This document shows positions 1 to 7,985 of a stretch of 55,993 nt of DNA, one piece after another. The translations under genes and the position numbers were made by a program. How positions within the stretch are numbered: position 1 is the first letter of the stretch; every line of letters starts with the position of its first letter. This DNA comes from Bacteroidota bacterium (GTDB lineage: Bacteria > Bacteroidota > Bacteroidia > Flavobacteriales > Flavobacteriaceae): NCBI GenBank assembly GCA_012522045.1, contig JAAYLC010000229.1:1-55993 (forward strand), read 5' to 3'. A model generated the notes under the pieces. The model was not told the DNA's origin and ran no database searches. It saw only the letters and a program-made list of their open reading frames with translations.

Positions 1-223
1 CAATTTGAAGACTTAAATTTTCCGAGTTTTGATAATATTCTTTTCTTCCATTTTTATATCTGACCTCTGCCGCATTGAAAACATCTGCATCAGAAGGCAT
101 TGACATATTTGAAAGCCAATCAAAAACAGTCAGTTTATTACAGCCGTCTGTTCCACACACGCCATTGTTTTTACATCCCGGAGGCAACCCTCCTTTTCCA
201 CTTGAACAGCTATTACAGCCCAT
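1..223 (-). CDS. ricT: RicT-like PSP1-domain protein, N-terminal fragment (gene runs off the window)
   Basis: The first 74 residues read MGCNSCSSGKG followed by a cysteine-rich stretch (Cys 3, 6, 17, 23, 28), then LTVFDWLSNM and a VRYKNGRKEYY strand. This is the typical start of the Bacteroidota RicT/YaaT family (PSP1 domain), which in Firmicutes forms an iron-sulphur complex with RicA and RicF that acts in RNA processing and phosphorelay. The ATG at 223 is preceded by a TAnnTTTG promoter at 287-294. The gene continues to the left of base 1, so the PSP1 domain itself is not visible. The open frame on the opposite strand here is a shadow. Assignment rests on recognition of the family N-terminus. 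Confidence 0.85.
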   Translation of the reverse strand, partial: MGCNSCSSGKGGLPPGCKNNGVCGTDGCNKLTVFDWLSNMSMPSDADVFNAAEVRYKNGRKEYYQNSENLSLQI

Positions 224-242
224 ACATTCTATATATTTAAAG

Positions 243-265
243 CTTTACTTTCATAAAAAGTAAAG
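243..265 (-). promoter_or_regulatory. Leader hairpin upstream of ricT
   Basis: A perfect 9-bp inverted repeat (CTTTACTTT / AAAGTAAAG, loop CATAA) lies 20-42 bases before the ricT start, inside the predicted 5' leader. It is AT-rich and has no T-tract suited to termination. It may affect mRNA stability, or be chance in AT-rich DNA. Confidence 0.3.
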
Positions 266-286
266 ACGAAAATTCAACAAAAAAAT

Positions 287-294
287 CAAAGGTA
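287..294 (-). promoter_or_regulatory. Predicted promoter of ricT (-7 box TACCTTTG)
   Basis: On the minus strand this reads TACCTTTG, an exact match to the Bacteroidetes TAnnTTTG box. It gives a leader of roughly 58 bases before the ATG at 223. No clear TTG is seen at the -33 distance. Confidence 0.5.
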
Positions 295-399
295 AAGGTA
301 TCAATAAAAATAGCTTCCGTTACATTTCCGATTTTTGGCAAATGAACAGAAAAAAACCTTCGCGCTTTGAATACAATTTTTTAATGTTTAAGATGCTTG

Positions 400-1431
400 T
401 TAACTTCTTACTTTCAGCAAGTTTGAACGTCCCTTTCTGAAAATTTTATTGCTGTTTGGGATGCCTTTTCGAAGTTCTTTCTGAACATCTTCCGGAAGAT
501 TGACAATTTCCACACAGGCTTCTGAACAACAATTTTCCATTTTAGAAGCGCACGATTCACACTGAATAAACAGTAAATGACAAGCTTCATTTGCGCAATT
601 CACGTGAGTATCACAGGGCTCCCCACATTGATGGCAGTTGGAAATAATTTCATCTGAAATACGTTCTCCCATACGATTGTCAAACACGAAATTTTTCCCT
701 CGGAATTTATTTTCCAATCCTTGATTTTTTACTTGGCGCGCATATTCAATGATGCCTCCTTCCAATTGGTAAACATTTTTAAACCCTTTGTGTTTATAAT
801 AGGCACTTGCTTTTTCACAGCGAATTCCGCCGGTACAGTACATCACCAGTTTTTTATCTTCTTTATACGCTCTTAAATCGGCTTCGATAATATCTAAAGA
901 ATCTCTAAAAGTGTCAACATCCGGTGTAATGGCATTTTGAAAATGTCCAATTTCACTTTCATAATGATTGCGCATGTCCACAACAATGGTATCCGGATCG
1001 TCCAAAAGTTCATTAAATTTCTTGGCATCCACATAAATGCCTTTGTTTGTCACATCAAAAGTGGCATCGTTCAATCCGTCGGCAACGATTTTTTCTCTAA
1101 CCTTTACTTTTAGTTTCAAAAATGATTTTAAATCGTGTTCAATGGCAATATTTAACCGAACATCTTTCAGAAAATAAATTCCGTCAAGAAATTCTTTAAA
1201 TTCATTAAACTTTGATGCCGGAACCGATAATTGAGCGTTTATTCCTTCGTGTGCGACATAAATGCGACCGAGGACATCCAATTCGTTCCATTTGACAAAA
1301 AGATGATTTCTGAAAAGTTGCGGATTGCCGATTTTGGCATATTTATAAAACGAGAGAGTGAGACGGTCTTCTCCGGCTTCTTCCAATAATTTTTCTCTCT
1401 CTTTTGCACTTAGTGTATTGTACAGTTGCAT
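400..1431 (-). CDS. trhO: tRNA uridine(34) hydroxylase TrhO (rhodanese family)
   Basis: TrhO (formerly YceA, UPF0176) catalyses oxygen-dependent hydroxylation of U34 in tRNA, giving ho5U, the precursor of cmo5U/mo5U. The 343-residue protein has an N-terminal acylphosphatase-like domain (about 25-120), a rhodanese domain with the active-site loop CTGGIRCE (catalytic Cys199, second Cys205) and a cysteine-rich C-terminal tail (about 265-310, NCHQCGEPC...CCSEAC) that probably binds metal. Length and domain order are normal for the family. The ATG at 1431 is the only good start and has a TATTTTTG promoter 41 bases upstream. It is transcribed toward ricT but the two are separated by 176 bases and ricT has its own promoter box. 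Confidence 0.93.
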   Translation of the reverse strand: MQLYNTLSAKEREKLLEEAGEDRLTLSFYKYAKIGNPQLFRNHLFVKWNELDVLGRIYVAHEGINAQLSVPASKFNEFKEFLDGIYFLKDVRLNIAIEHDLKSFLKLKVKVREKIVADGLNDATFDVTNKGIYVDAKKFNELLDDPDTIVVDMRNHYESEIGHFQNAITPDVDTFRDSLDIIEADLRAYKEDKKLVMYCTGGIRCEKASAYYKHKGFKNVYQLEGGIIEYARQVKNQGLENKFRGKNFVFDNRMGERISDEIISNCHQCGEPCDTHVNCANEACHLLFIQCESCASKMENCCSEACVEIVNLPEDVQKELRKGIPNSNKIFRKGRSNLLKVRS

Positions 1432-1471
1432 GCTATACCTTTTTTTAAGATTAAAAGAATTTTATGAGCCA

Positions 1472-1479
1472 CAAAAATA
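1472..1479 (-). promoter_or_regulatory. Predicted promoter of trhO (-7 box TATTTTTG)
   Basis: The minus strand reads TATTTTTG, matching TAnnTTTG, with transcription expected to begin about 35 bases before the ATG at 1431. No good -33 TTG is seen. Confidence 0.5.
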
Positions 1480-1701
1480 CATATATGCGTACGTATAAAT
1501 TTAAAAACTTTCTAAAATTTATTTGGACTGCCATTCAGTAATGTTTTCAGAAGTTTTAACTATTTCTAAGTTTCGAGCATAAAATCCGGAAAGCGAAAGC
1601 ATGACTAATAATCCACTTACATAGAAGCTATTAAAGTTACAAGATTTTTAAATGTTTTTCCACGAGTCAGTTTAAGTACATCCATTTTCAAAAAAGTCGC
1701 A

Positions 1702-1741
1702 TTTGTTGACAAAAAACCATTCTTACTTCATTTTACTTTTG
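1702..1741 (+). promoter_or_regulatory. Predicted promoter of recA (-7 box TACTTTTG at 1734-1741)
   Basis: TACTTTTG at 1734-1741 matches TAnnTTTG. TTTG/TTG candidates at 1702-1708 lie 25-28 bases upstream, a little further than the usual spacing. The box lies within the longest open frame of recA, so the upstream in-frame start at 1703 cannot be used from this promoter, which supports the ATG at 1802. Confidence 0.55.
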
Positions 1742-1801
1742 CGCCACAACCAAAGAAACAGTACCTTAGCATCTTATATATACCTTTTAAAAACATTCAA
1801 A

Positions 1802-2809
1802 ATGAGTAACGAAAAAGAAGCAAAACTAAAAGCCCTTAAGCTTACTTTAGATAAATTGGACAAGACATACGGCAAAGGAACTGTGATGAAAATGGGCGAT
1901 GCCGCAGTTGAAGATGTAGATGTTATTCCGTCAGGCTCATTGGGACTTGACATTGCTTTGGGCGTAGGCGGATATCCGCGTGGAAGAATCATAGAAATTT
2001 ACGGTCCGGAATCATCGGGAAAAACGACATTGACACTTCACGCGATGGCTGAGGCTCAGAAAAAAGGCGGAATTGCAGCGTTTATTGATGCAGAACATGC
2101 GTTTGACCGTGTTTATGCGGAAAAGTTAGGCGTAGATATAGAAAATTTAATTATTTCTCAACCTGACAACGGAGAACAAGCATTGGAAATTGCCGACAAT
2201 TTAATACGAAGTGGTGCGGTGGATATTGTAATCATTGACTCTGTAGCTGCATTGACCCCGAAAAGCGAAATTGAAGGCGAAATGGGAGACAGCAAAATGG
2301 GACTTCATGCACGTTTGATGAGTCAGGCGTTGCGGAAACTAACAGCTTCCATCAGCAAAACCAAAAGTACCGTTATTTTCATTAATCAGCTTCGTGAAAA
2401 AATCGGAGTTGTTTTTGGAAATCCGGAAACCACAACCGGTGGAAATGCATTGAAATTTTATGCTTCCGTTCGTTTGGACATTCGTCGTTCTACACAAATA
2501 AAAGACAGTGACAGCGTAGCAACGGGGAATAAGGTTCGCGTTAAAGTTGTAAAAAACAAAGTCGCACCTCCGTTTAAACAAGCCGAATTCGACATTATGT
2601 ACGGCGAAGGAATTTCAAAAGTGGGTGAGATTATAGATTTAGGCGTGGATTACGAAATTATTCGCAAAGCAGGTTCTTGGTTTAGTTATGGCGAATCGCG
2701 ATTGGGACAAGGACGCGATGCCGTTAAAACCATGTTGTCAGACAATCCTGAACTCATGGAAGAACTCGAAGAAAAAATCAAAGAAGCTATTGAAATAGCG
2801 CATTCTTAA
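1802..2809 (+). CDS. recA: Recombinase RecA
   Basis: RecA forms the ATP-dependent nucleoprotein filament on single-stranded DNA for homologous recombination and the DNA damage response. The 335-residue protein starts [12 protein letters not shown] and carries the Walker A GPESSGKT (68-75), the IIDSVAAL Walker B strand, and the NQLREKIG and [15 protein letters not shown] segments around DNA-binding loop 2 and the RecA signature. It ends in an acidic tail ([15 protein letters not shown]). An in-frame extension upstream to 1703 overlaps the promoter and does not resemble RecA, so the ATG at 1802 was chosen. The gene is monocistronic, with a promoter before it and a hairpin after it. Confidence 0.98.
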   Translation: MSNEKEAKLKALKLTLDKLDKTYGKGTVMKMGDAAVEDVDVIPSGSLGLDIALGVGGYPRGRIIEIYGPESSGKTTLTLHAMAEAQKKGGIAAFIDAEHAFDRVYAEKLGVDIENLIISQPDNGEQALEIADNLIRSGAVDIVIIDSVAALTPKSEIEGEMGDSKMGLHARLMSQALRKLTASISKTKSTVIFINQLREKIGVVFGNPETTTGGNALKFYASVRLDIRRSTQIKDSDSVATGNKVRVKVVKNKVAPPFKQAEFDIMYGEGISKVGEIIDLGVDYEIIRKAGSWFSYGESRLGQGRDAVKTMLSDNPELMEELEEKIKEAIEIAHS

Positions 2810-2836
2810 TTTTTTTTTAAAATAACGCAACTTTCT

Positions 2837-2875
2837 AACAACCTTGACATCTAAGTAACAAGTGTCAAGGTTGTT
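2837..2875 (+). terminator. Predicted terminator after recA
   Basis: A perfect 13-bp inverted repeat (AACAACCTTGACA / TGTCAAGGTTGTT, 13-base loop) begins 27 bases after the recA stop. The downstream T-tract is poor, so it may be a weak or factor-assisted terminator. Confidence 0.6.
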
Positions 2876-2932
2876 ATTGTAAAGGTTTTCTGATACGAGG
2901 CAATTTGCAAATTCAATTTCACGCCAAGACGT

Positions 2933-3472
2933 TTGACATTAGAAGAGCTAATCATACGATGCAAAAAGCAAGATGCACAGGCACAAAAAGAGTTGTACAC
3001 CAAGTATAATCGGATACTTTTTGCCATCTGTATAAAATATGCTCCCAGTATAGAAGAAGCCGAAGACTGCCTTCAAGATGCATTTATCACGATTTTTCAA
3101 AAGATAAATCAATATTCAGGAAAAGGTTCGTTTGAAGGCTGGATGAAGCGAATTACCGTAAATACCGTTCTTCAAAAATACAGAAGAGACAAAACCGTAC
3201 GGATGCAGGAAGACGTACAATTATATGATGATGATGAAGATACAATAGAGGCTGAGGAAATTCCTCTTGAATTTCTGCTGAAAATTGTACAAGAACTTCC
3301 TACTCAGTACAGATTGGTGTTCAGTATGTATGTTTTAGACGGATATTCACACAAAGAAATTGCAGAACAACTGAAGATAAGCGAAGGGACTTCAAAATCA
3401 AATTTGGCACGTGCAAAAGGGATTTTACGAATAAAAATCAATGCGTTTTCAAATCAAGGAGAACACAAATGA
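2933..3472 (+). CDS. ECF-type RNA polymerase sigma factor
   Basis: This is a 179-residue sigma-70 family protein of the extracytoplasmic function class. Sigma region 2 spans about 20-90 (AEDCLQDAFITIF, then GWMKRITVNT and YRRDK). Region 4 spans about 115-170, with the helix-turn-helix DGYSHKEIAEQL..SEGTSKSNLARAK. The start appears to be TTG at 2933: the frame gives MTLEELIIRCKKQD, which fits homologues, and no ATG lies upstream before the stop. The last four bases overlap the next gene, which encodes a protein with an anti-sigma-like N-terminus, so the two are probably a translationally coupled sigma/regulator pair. Target promoters cannot be told from this window. Confidence 0.9.
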   Translation: MTLEELIIRCKKQDAQAQKELYTKYNRILFAICIKYAPSIEEAEDCLQDAFITIFQKINQYSGKGSFEGWMKRITVNTVLQKYRRDKTVRMQEDVQLYDDDEDTIEAEEIPLEFLLKIVQELPTQYRLVFSMYVLDGYSHKEIAEQLKISEGTSKSNLARAKGILRIKINAFSNQGEHK

Positions 3473-4875
3473 AAAAAGACAAAGACATAGAGAAATTGTT
3501 TCAAGAAGGTTTCAACAAGATGAAACTTTCTCCTTCGCCTCGTGTTTGGGAAAATGTGCGCCATGAACTCGATAAAAAGAAAAAACGCAAAGTAATTCCA
3601 CTATGGATTCGAATAGGAAGCGTTGCGGCATTTTTGGTCTTGTTTTTCTCTGTCGGATATGTGGTTTGGAATACCGATTCCGAACAGGTCGAATCTCCTA
3701 TCACATCGGCACCAACCCTGTTGCCTGAAATTGAAAACGAAAAAAGCCCGGACATTGAATCATATGATTCTCAAAGAAATGCCGGTGAACCAGAAGTTGT
3801 CACCATAGATAGCAATGCTTTTGAAAAATCGGAAAAATCAGAAAATAAAATTCTTGAACACACAAATTCAATGGCTGTACAGCCACAAAACAAAACGTCT
3901 CCTGATAAAAGATTTGTCTTAGAAAATAAAAATGAATCTTCTACAGTCCAAGATGCGCCATCGGAAAAAATCGTGAATCCTACGGACAAAAATGATACTT
4001 CAAACGAAAAATTCCCTGAAGCGAAAGCGCTTATAGCAAAAACCGATATCTTAAACCAAGAAGAAAATACTGAAGAAACAACCTTAGAAAATCAAGCAGA
4101 CAAACCTTCTATTTTTGATGCAATTGCAGAAGTTGAAAATACTGAAGATGCGGTTGATGAAAAAGAAAAGAATTCCAGACGTTGGCAAATAACTCCTAAT
4201 GTCGCTCCTGTTTATTACAATAGCGTAAACGGAGGTTCATCTATCGATCCGAGTTTTGCTCAAAATCCGGTTTACGGCGATATCAATATGAGTTACGGTG
4301 TTCAAGTGAGCTATGCTGTCAGCAATCGATTAAACATACGAACGGGAATCAACGCTGTGGATTTACAGTATGCAACCGGAGATATCATTCCGGCCACAGG
4401 TCCTGCATCGCGTGGATTGAAAGGAGTAAATTATCACAGCAATGCAATGATAATCACAGCGGTTCCAAAATTTGGAAATCATTCAGAAGAATTAACTCTT
4501 AAATCCGGAACGAGCGATGCACGATTGGTACAATCCATCAATTATGTTGAGGTTCCTTTAGAAGTTAGTTATGCAATTTTAAATGACCGATTCGGCGTGC
4601 AGTTAATCGGCGGCATGAGCACCTTGCTTTTAGGAACAAACGAAATTTCCATTCAATCTCCGGAGTATAATACTTCCTTAGGCGCTGCAAATAATTTATC
4701 ATCATTAAGTTTTAGTACAAATATTGGTTTAGGAATTAATTATCAATTGAGTTCGCGATTTAAATTTAGTTTGGAACCCATGTTTAAATATCAATTAAAT
4801 CCTTATTCAGATTCTTCTGTTGACTTTAAACCCTATTATATGGGTATTTATAGTGGATTAAGTTTTAGGTTTTAG
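3469..4875 (+). CDS. Anti-sigma-like inner-membrane protein with C-terminal outer-membrane beta-barrel-like domain
   Basis: The 468-residue protein begins with a short cytoplasmic region containing SPSPRVWENVRHEL, the Trp-containing helix typical of Bacteroidota anti-sigma proteins. A basic KKKKRK stretch follows, then one transmembrane helix (about 44-67). Residues 68-235 are an acidic, low-complexity Glu/Asn/Lys/Ser linker. From about 236 to 468 the sequence is beta-rich (RWQITPNVAPVYYNS, LNIRTGINAV, NYVEVPLEVSYAI) and ends GLSFRF, with the terminal Phe typical of outer-membrane barrels (PorT/OMP_b-brl-like). It overlaps the ECF sigma gene by ATGA. I infer that it controls that sigma factor. 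How one chain could place a helix in the inner membrane and a barrel in the outer membrane is unresolved; the barrel-like part could instead be periplasmic. Confidence 0.75.
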   Translation: MKKDKDIEKLFQEGFNKMKLSPSPRVWENVRHELDKKKKRKVIPLWIRIGSVAAFLVLFFSVGYVVWNTDSEQVESPITSAPTLLPEIENEKSPDIESYDSQRNAGEPEVVTIDSNAFEKSEKSENKILEHTNSMAVQPQNKTSPDKRFVLENKNESSTVQDAPSEKIVNPTDKNDTSNEKFPEAKALIAKTDILNQEENTEETTLENQADKPSIFDAIAEVENTEDAVDEKEKNSRRWQITPNVAPVYYNSVNGGSSIDPSFAQNPVYGDINMSYGVQVSYAVSNRLNIRTGINAVDLQYATGDIIPATGPASRGLKGVNYHSNAMIITAVPKFGNHSEELTLKSGTSDARLVQSINYVEVPLEVSYAILNDRFGVQLIGGMSTLLLGTNEISIQSPEYNTSLGAANNLSSLSFSTNIGLGINYQLSSRFKFSLEPMFKYQLNPYSDSSVDFKPYYMGIYSGLSFRF

Positions 4876-4918
4876 AATATTTGTTTTTGAAAATTTATTT
4901 AGTAAGACTGATTAAGGT

Positions 4919-4957
4919 AAAACCGTCTCAAATTAGTTTTTAGGACGGTTTTTTTAT
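4919..4957. terminator. Bidirectional terminator between the barrel gene and plsC
   Basis: The stem AAAACCGTC (4919-4927) pairs with GACGGTTTT (4944-4952), and a T-rich run follows on the plus strand. The A-run on the left side supplies some T's for the minus strand. The plsC stop codon (4954-4956) abuts it, so it can serve both converging genes. Confidence 0.8.
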
Positions 4958-5685
4958 TTGACGGTTGGATGCAACAGTTCATTTAAAATTATATCTCGCG
5001 TCAGTTTTTTCAATTCTTTTCTGTCATTAATTTTTAAATCTTTTACCGGAATTAACGAATGTACTTTCACACGCATTTTTCCGGGCATCCCGCGAAATAA
5101 ATCATAAGGGAAACGCTTTTTATTATCGTGCAAAGTCAGCGGTACAATAGGAATTTGATGGGTGATTGCTAATTGAAATGCGCCCTCTTTAAAATCATCT
5201 AAAATTATTTCACTGTTTGGAACACCTCCTTCAGGGAAAATACAAATACTCAATCCCTGATTCAATTTGGCTTGTGCATTTTTAAACGCTTCAATACGGC
5301 TTTTGGTGTTTTTCCGATCCACCAAAATAGAAGTTCGCCGATAGATATAACCAAAGATGGGAAGCTTTGACAATTCTTTTTTTCCTATAAATACAAACGG
5401 ATTGGGAATAACATAAAATAGCAGCATAATATCAGTCATGGAAGTATGATTTGCCACAAACAAATAACTCTTTCCTTTTTCTGTTTTAAAATCTCGTTGA
5501 ATTACAGGATAACAGCCAATTCCATAAATAATTATCACGGACCACAATTTTGCGAGTTTAAAAAAATAAGGATACCACGACTGATGGAGGATACTGACTA
5601 TCAGAAAAGGGGAAAGCAATATCGTTACGATGGCAACTACGATATAAAACCATATATGATAAAGTGGAGCTAATATCCGACGCAT
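4954..5685 (-). CDS. plsC: 1-acyl-sn-glycerol-3-phosphate acyltransferase (PlsC family)
   Basis: PlsC transfers an acyl chain to the sn-2 position of lysophosphatidic acid to make phosphatidic acid, at the inner membrane. The 243-residue form has an N-terminal hydrophobic segment (about 8-35), the catalytic HX4D box in ANHTSMTD (His80, Asp85) and the substrate-binding FPEGG motif. The last is FPEGGVPN rather than the common FPEGTRS, so exact substrate preference is uncertain. The open frame extends to a TTG at 5706, but a TATTTTTG promoter box covers that codon. The ATG at 5685 is therefore the better start. It is transcribed divergently from trpS. Confidence 0.88.
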   Translation of the reverse strand: MRRILAPLYHIWFYIVVAIVTILLSPFLIVSILHQSWYPYFFKLAKLWSVIIIYGIGCYPVIQRDFKTEKGKSYLFVANHTSMTDIMLLFYVIPNPFVFIGKKELSKLPIFGYIYRRTSILVDRKNTKSRIEAFKNAQAKLNQGLSICIFPEGGVPNSEIILDDFKEGAFQLAITHQIPIVPLTLHDNKKRFPYDLFRGMPGKMRVKVHSLIPVKDLKINDRKELKKLTRDIILNELLHPTVK

Positions 5686-5703
5686 TTCTTTTCTTTGAAA
5701 ACT

Positions 5704-5711
5704 CAAAAATA
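5704..5711 (-). promoter_or_regulatory. Predicted promoter of plsC (-7 box TATTTTTG)
   Basis: TATTTTTG on the minus strand overlaps the in-frame TTG at 5706, ruling that codon out as the start of a transcript made here and pointing to the ATG at 5685 with a short leader (about 13 bases). Confidence 0.55.
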
Positions 5712-5715
5712 CTAA

Positions 5716-5751
5716 TTTGATTAACCGGAATAATTAAAAACTTTACCTTTG
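5716..5751 (+). promoter_or_regulatory. Predicted promoter of trpS (TTTG ... TACCTTTG)
   Basis: TTTG at 5716-5719 and TACCTTTG at 5744-5751 are separated by 24 bases. Transcription would begin near 5757, leaving a leader of only about 10 bases before the ATG at 5768. It lies back to back with the plsC promoter. Confidence 0.65.
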
Positions 5752-5767
5752 CCCAAAATTTGTATCC

Positions 5768-6736
5768 ATGGCTCGAATTTTAACCGGAGTTCAAAGTACG
5801 GGAACCCCACATTTAGGGAATTTATTGGGAGCTATTCTCCCCGCAATTAAAATGGCAAACAAGTCTGAGAATGATTCGTTTTTATTTATTGCCAATCTCC
5901 ATTCTGCTACTCAAATTAAAGATGCAGCGTTATTGAGACAAAATACTTTAAGCGTAGCCGCAACGTGGCTGGCGTGTGGATTGGACACCAACCGCGTCAC
6001 CTTTTACCGCCAAAGCGATGTGCCCCAGGTGACAGAACTTTCATGGTATTTGAGTTGTTTTTTCCCTTTTCAACGGTTGACTTTAGCACATTCTTTTAAA
6101 GACAAACAAGATTATTTGGAAGATGTAAATGCCGGATTATTTACCTATCCTATGCTGATGGCTGCCGATATTCTGATTTATGACGCCGAAATTGTGCCTG
6201 TAGGAAAAGACCAATTGCAACATCTTGAAATTACACGCGATGTTGCCTCCAGATTCAATCATCAAATGGGAGAAACTTTTGTTTTACCCCAAGCAAAAAC
6301 CGAGGAAAACTTGATGATTATCCCGGGAACTGACGGTCAAAAAATGAGTAAATCAAAGAATAATTATATCAATATTTTTCAAGCTGATAAACCTCTGAGA
6401 AAACAAGTAATGGCCATTCAAACCGACAGCACCCCCTTAGAAGCACCGAAAAATCCCGAAACTTGTAATGTCTTTACGCTTTATTCCCTACTTGCTGATG
6501 AAAGTCAAATTGAAAATATGAGAGCGAATTATCTGGGCGGAAATTACGGATACGGCCATGCCAAACAAGCGCTTTTTGAATTGATTGTCGAAAAGTTTAA
6601 ATCAGAAAGAGCGCAATACGATTACTATATCAACCATCCTGACGAGGTTGAAAAAATTCTAATGGAAGGGGCGAAAAAGGCAAGTATGGTAGCTACAGCT
6701 GTGTTAAACAGAGTTCGAAATAAGTTAGGATACTAA
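5768..6736 (+). CDS. trpS: Tryptophanyl-tRNA synthetase
   Basis: TrpRS charges tRNA-Trp with tryptophan using ATP. The 322-residue protein has class I signatures: the HIGH-equivalent TPHLGN (13-18) near the N-terminus and KMSKS (192-196) in the second half. The segment PMLMAADILIYDAEIVPVGKDQLQHLE between them is characteristic of bacterial TrpRS. Length is normal. It has its own promoter with a very short leader, and it converges on the envC-like gene with only 9 bases between the stop codons. Confidence 0.97.
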   Translation: MARILTGVQSTGTPHLGNLLGAILPAIKMANKSENDSFLFIANLHSATQIKDAALLRQNTLSVAATWLACGLDTNRVTFYRQSDVPQVTELSWYLSCFFPFQRLTLAHSFKDKQDYLEDVNAGLFTYPMLMAADILIYDAEIVPVGKDQLQHLEITRDVASRFNHQMGETFVLPQAKTEENLMIIPGTDGQKMSKSKNNYINIFQADKPLRKQVMAIQTDSTPLEAPKNPETCNVFTLYSLLADESQIENMRANYLGGNYGYGHAKQALFELIVEKFKSERAQYDYYINHPDEVEKILMEGAKKASMVATAVLNRVRNKLGY

Positions 6737-6745
6737 TTAAGGAAA

Positions 6746-7981
6746 CTACATACGATAAATCCAATCGGCCGGATTAATTTTCGAGTTATTTCTATAAATA
6801 TAGAATTTTAAGATAGTTTTTCCGGCAGTTGCACTTTTAGCAACATTTCCTATAGTTTGCTTTGTTTTGACTTTATCTCCTTTTTTAACCGAAACACTTT
6901 CCAGGTTGCTGTACACGGTAATATAGTCTCCGTGCTGAATTAAAACAGTGATATTTGCGCCTCTGATTTTCTGAATAGACATTACGGTTCCATCAAAAAC
7001 GGATCGTACCGGTTCGTGATCGTTGGTGGCAATTTCAACGCCGCTGCTGTTTGTGGTTACATTTGGAAATTGAGGATGTCGGTGTGTTCCAAAACTTTTG
7101 ACGACCATTCCGCGTTCCACCGGCCAAGGCAGTTTTCCTTTGTTACTGCTAAAACTGGCGGCCAGAGCTTTATCTTCGGCAGTAAGCGCAAAACCTCCGG
7201 AAGTGGCTGTCGTAGCTTTGTTGCTTTCTTTGGCTTTTCGGTTTGCTTCTGCGATAGCAGCTTTGATAAGCGCATCAATTTCTTTCTCAATTTTATCGGC
7301 TTCTTTTTGTTTGGCACGAATTTGTGCCGTATACGTGCCTTCGTCCTTTTTTAAAGTAGCAATGAGTTCCTGTTGTTTCTTTCGCTCTTTAACCAATTGA
7401 TTTTTAGACACATTATTCTCATCTATCAAACGTTGTTTGTCCTTTTTTTGAGCAATCAGGTTTTCATTCAATGTCTGCAATTCCTGGGTTCGTCTATTAA
7501 TTTCTTCTCCCTGTCGTTTTCGAAACGCAGCATATTGCTTCATATATTGCACGCGTTTGTAGGCTTGCAGAAAACTTTCAGATGACAGTAAGAACATCAC
7601 CCGATTTTGCTGATTTTTGCTTTTATAGGATTTGCGAACCATTTCGGCATAATCCTTTTTCATTACTTTTAATTCTTCTCGAAGCTGTGTAATACGATTG
7701 ATATTGCTGTTGATGTTTCGCGTCAGCAAATTTGCTTGTTGATTTGTCACCCGAATCAGATTTTCAATTGCTTGAATTCGCGTGTTTAAATCTTCAACTT
7801 GAGACAAAACAGATTTTTCTTCCTCTCTCGTTTTAAACAACAACGAATTTATCTGTTTAATTTCTTCCAATATTATTTTACGACGCTCTTCCAACTCCTT
7901 CTGCTTGTCTTTTTGCCCATATGAATTTGGCATTGCAAGCAGCGATAAAAAAACGATAAAAATAATTTTCAGATAATTCAT
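6746..7981 (-). CDS. envC: EnvC-like murein hydrolase activator (coiled coil plus degenerate LytM/M23 domain)
   Basis: The 411-residue exported protein has a signal peptide (MNYLKIIFIVFLSLLA...SYGQ), two long coiled-coil stretches (about 25-110 and 155-240) rich in Lys, Glu and Gln, and a C-terminal LytM/peptidase M23 domain (about 285-410). The zinc-site positions are changed. Where active enzymes have HxGxD, this one has SSGVE (Ser312, Glu316), and the usual YxHL is YSNL (Asn359). It is therefore probably not a peptidase but an activator of peptidoglycan amidases during cell division, as EnvC is in E. coli. It is the last gene of the minus-strand envelope operon and starts 4 bases after the DUF4292 gene. 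Confidence 0.87.
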   Translation of the reverse strand: MNYLKIIFIVFLSLLAMPNSYGQKDKQKELEERRKIILEEIKQINSLLFKTREEEKSVLSQVEDLNTRIQAIENLIRVTNQQANLLTRNINSNINRITQLREELKVMKKDYAEMVRKSYKSKNQQNRVMFLLSSESFLQAYKRVQYMKQYAAFRKRQGEEINRRTQELQTLNENLIAQKKDKQRLIDENNVSKNQLVKERKKQQELIATLKKDEGTYTAQIRAKQKEADKIEKEIDALIKAAIAEANRKAKESNKATTATSGGFALTAEDKALAASFSSNKGKLPWPVERGMVVKSFGTHRHPQFPNVTTNSSGVEIATNDHEPVRSVFDGTVMSIQKIRGANITVLIQHGDYITVYSNLESVSVKKGDKVKTKQTIGNVAKSATAGKTILKFYIYRNNSKINPADWIYRM

Positions 7982-7985
7982 TTGT

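Larger units (their letters stand above)
1432..1801. other. Divergent intergenic region between trhO and recA (370 bp)
   Basis: AT-rich DNA carrying the trhO promoter box (1472-1479, minus strand) and the recA promoter box (1734-1741, plus strand). The region between them shows no convincing gene, tRNA or structured RNA. I saw no obvious palindromic LexA-type operator, consistent with the usual lack of a canonical LexA SOS box in this phylum, though a degenerate site cannot be excluded by eye. Confidence 0.5.

Noticed and set aside
75-263. 62-residue open frame on the plus strand
   Set aside because: It is antisense to the start of ricT, whose cysteine-rich N-terminus is clearly recognisable on the minus strand.
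1703-1801. N-terminal extension of RecA (33 residues)
   Set aside because: It overlaps the promoter box and does not match RecA; the ATG at 1802 gives the normal N-terminus.
7016-7400. Two overlapping plus-strand frames inside the envC-like gene
   Set aside because: They mirror the Lys/Glu-rich coiled coil on the other strand; no support as genes.
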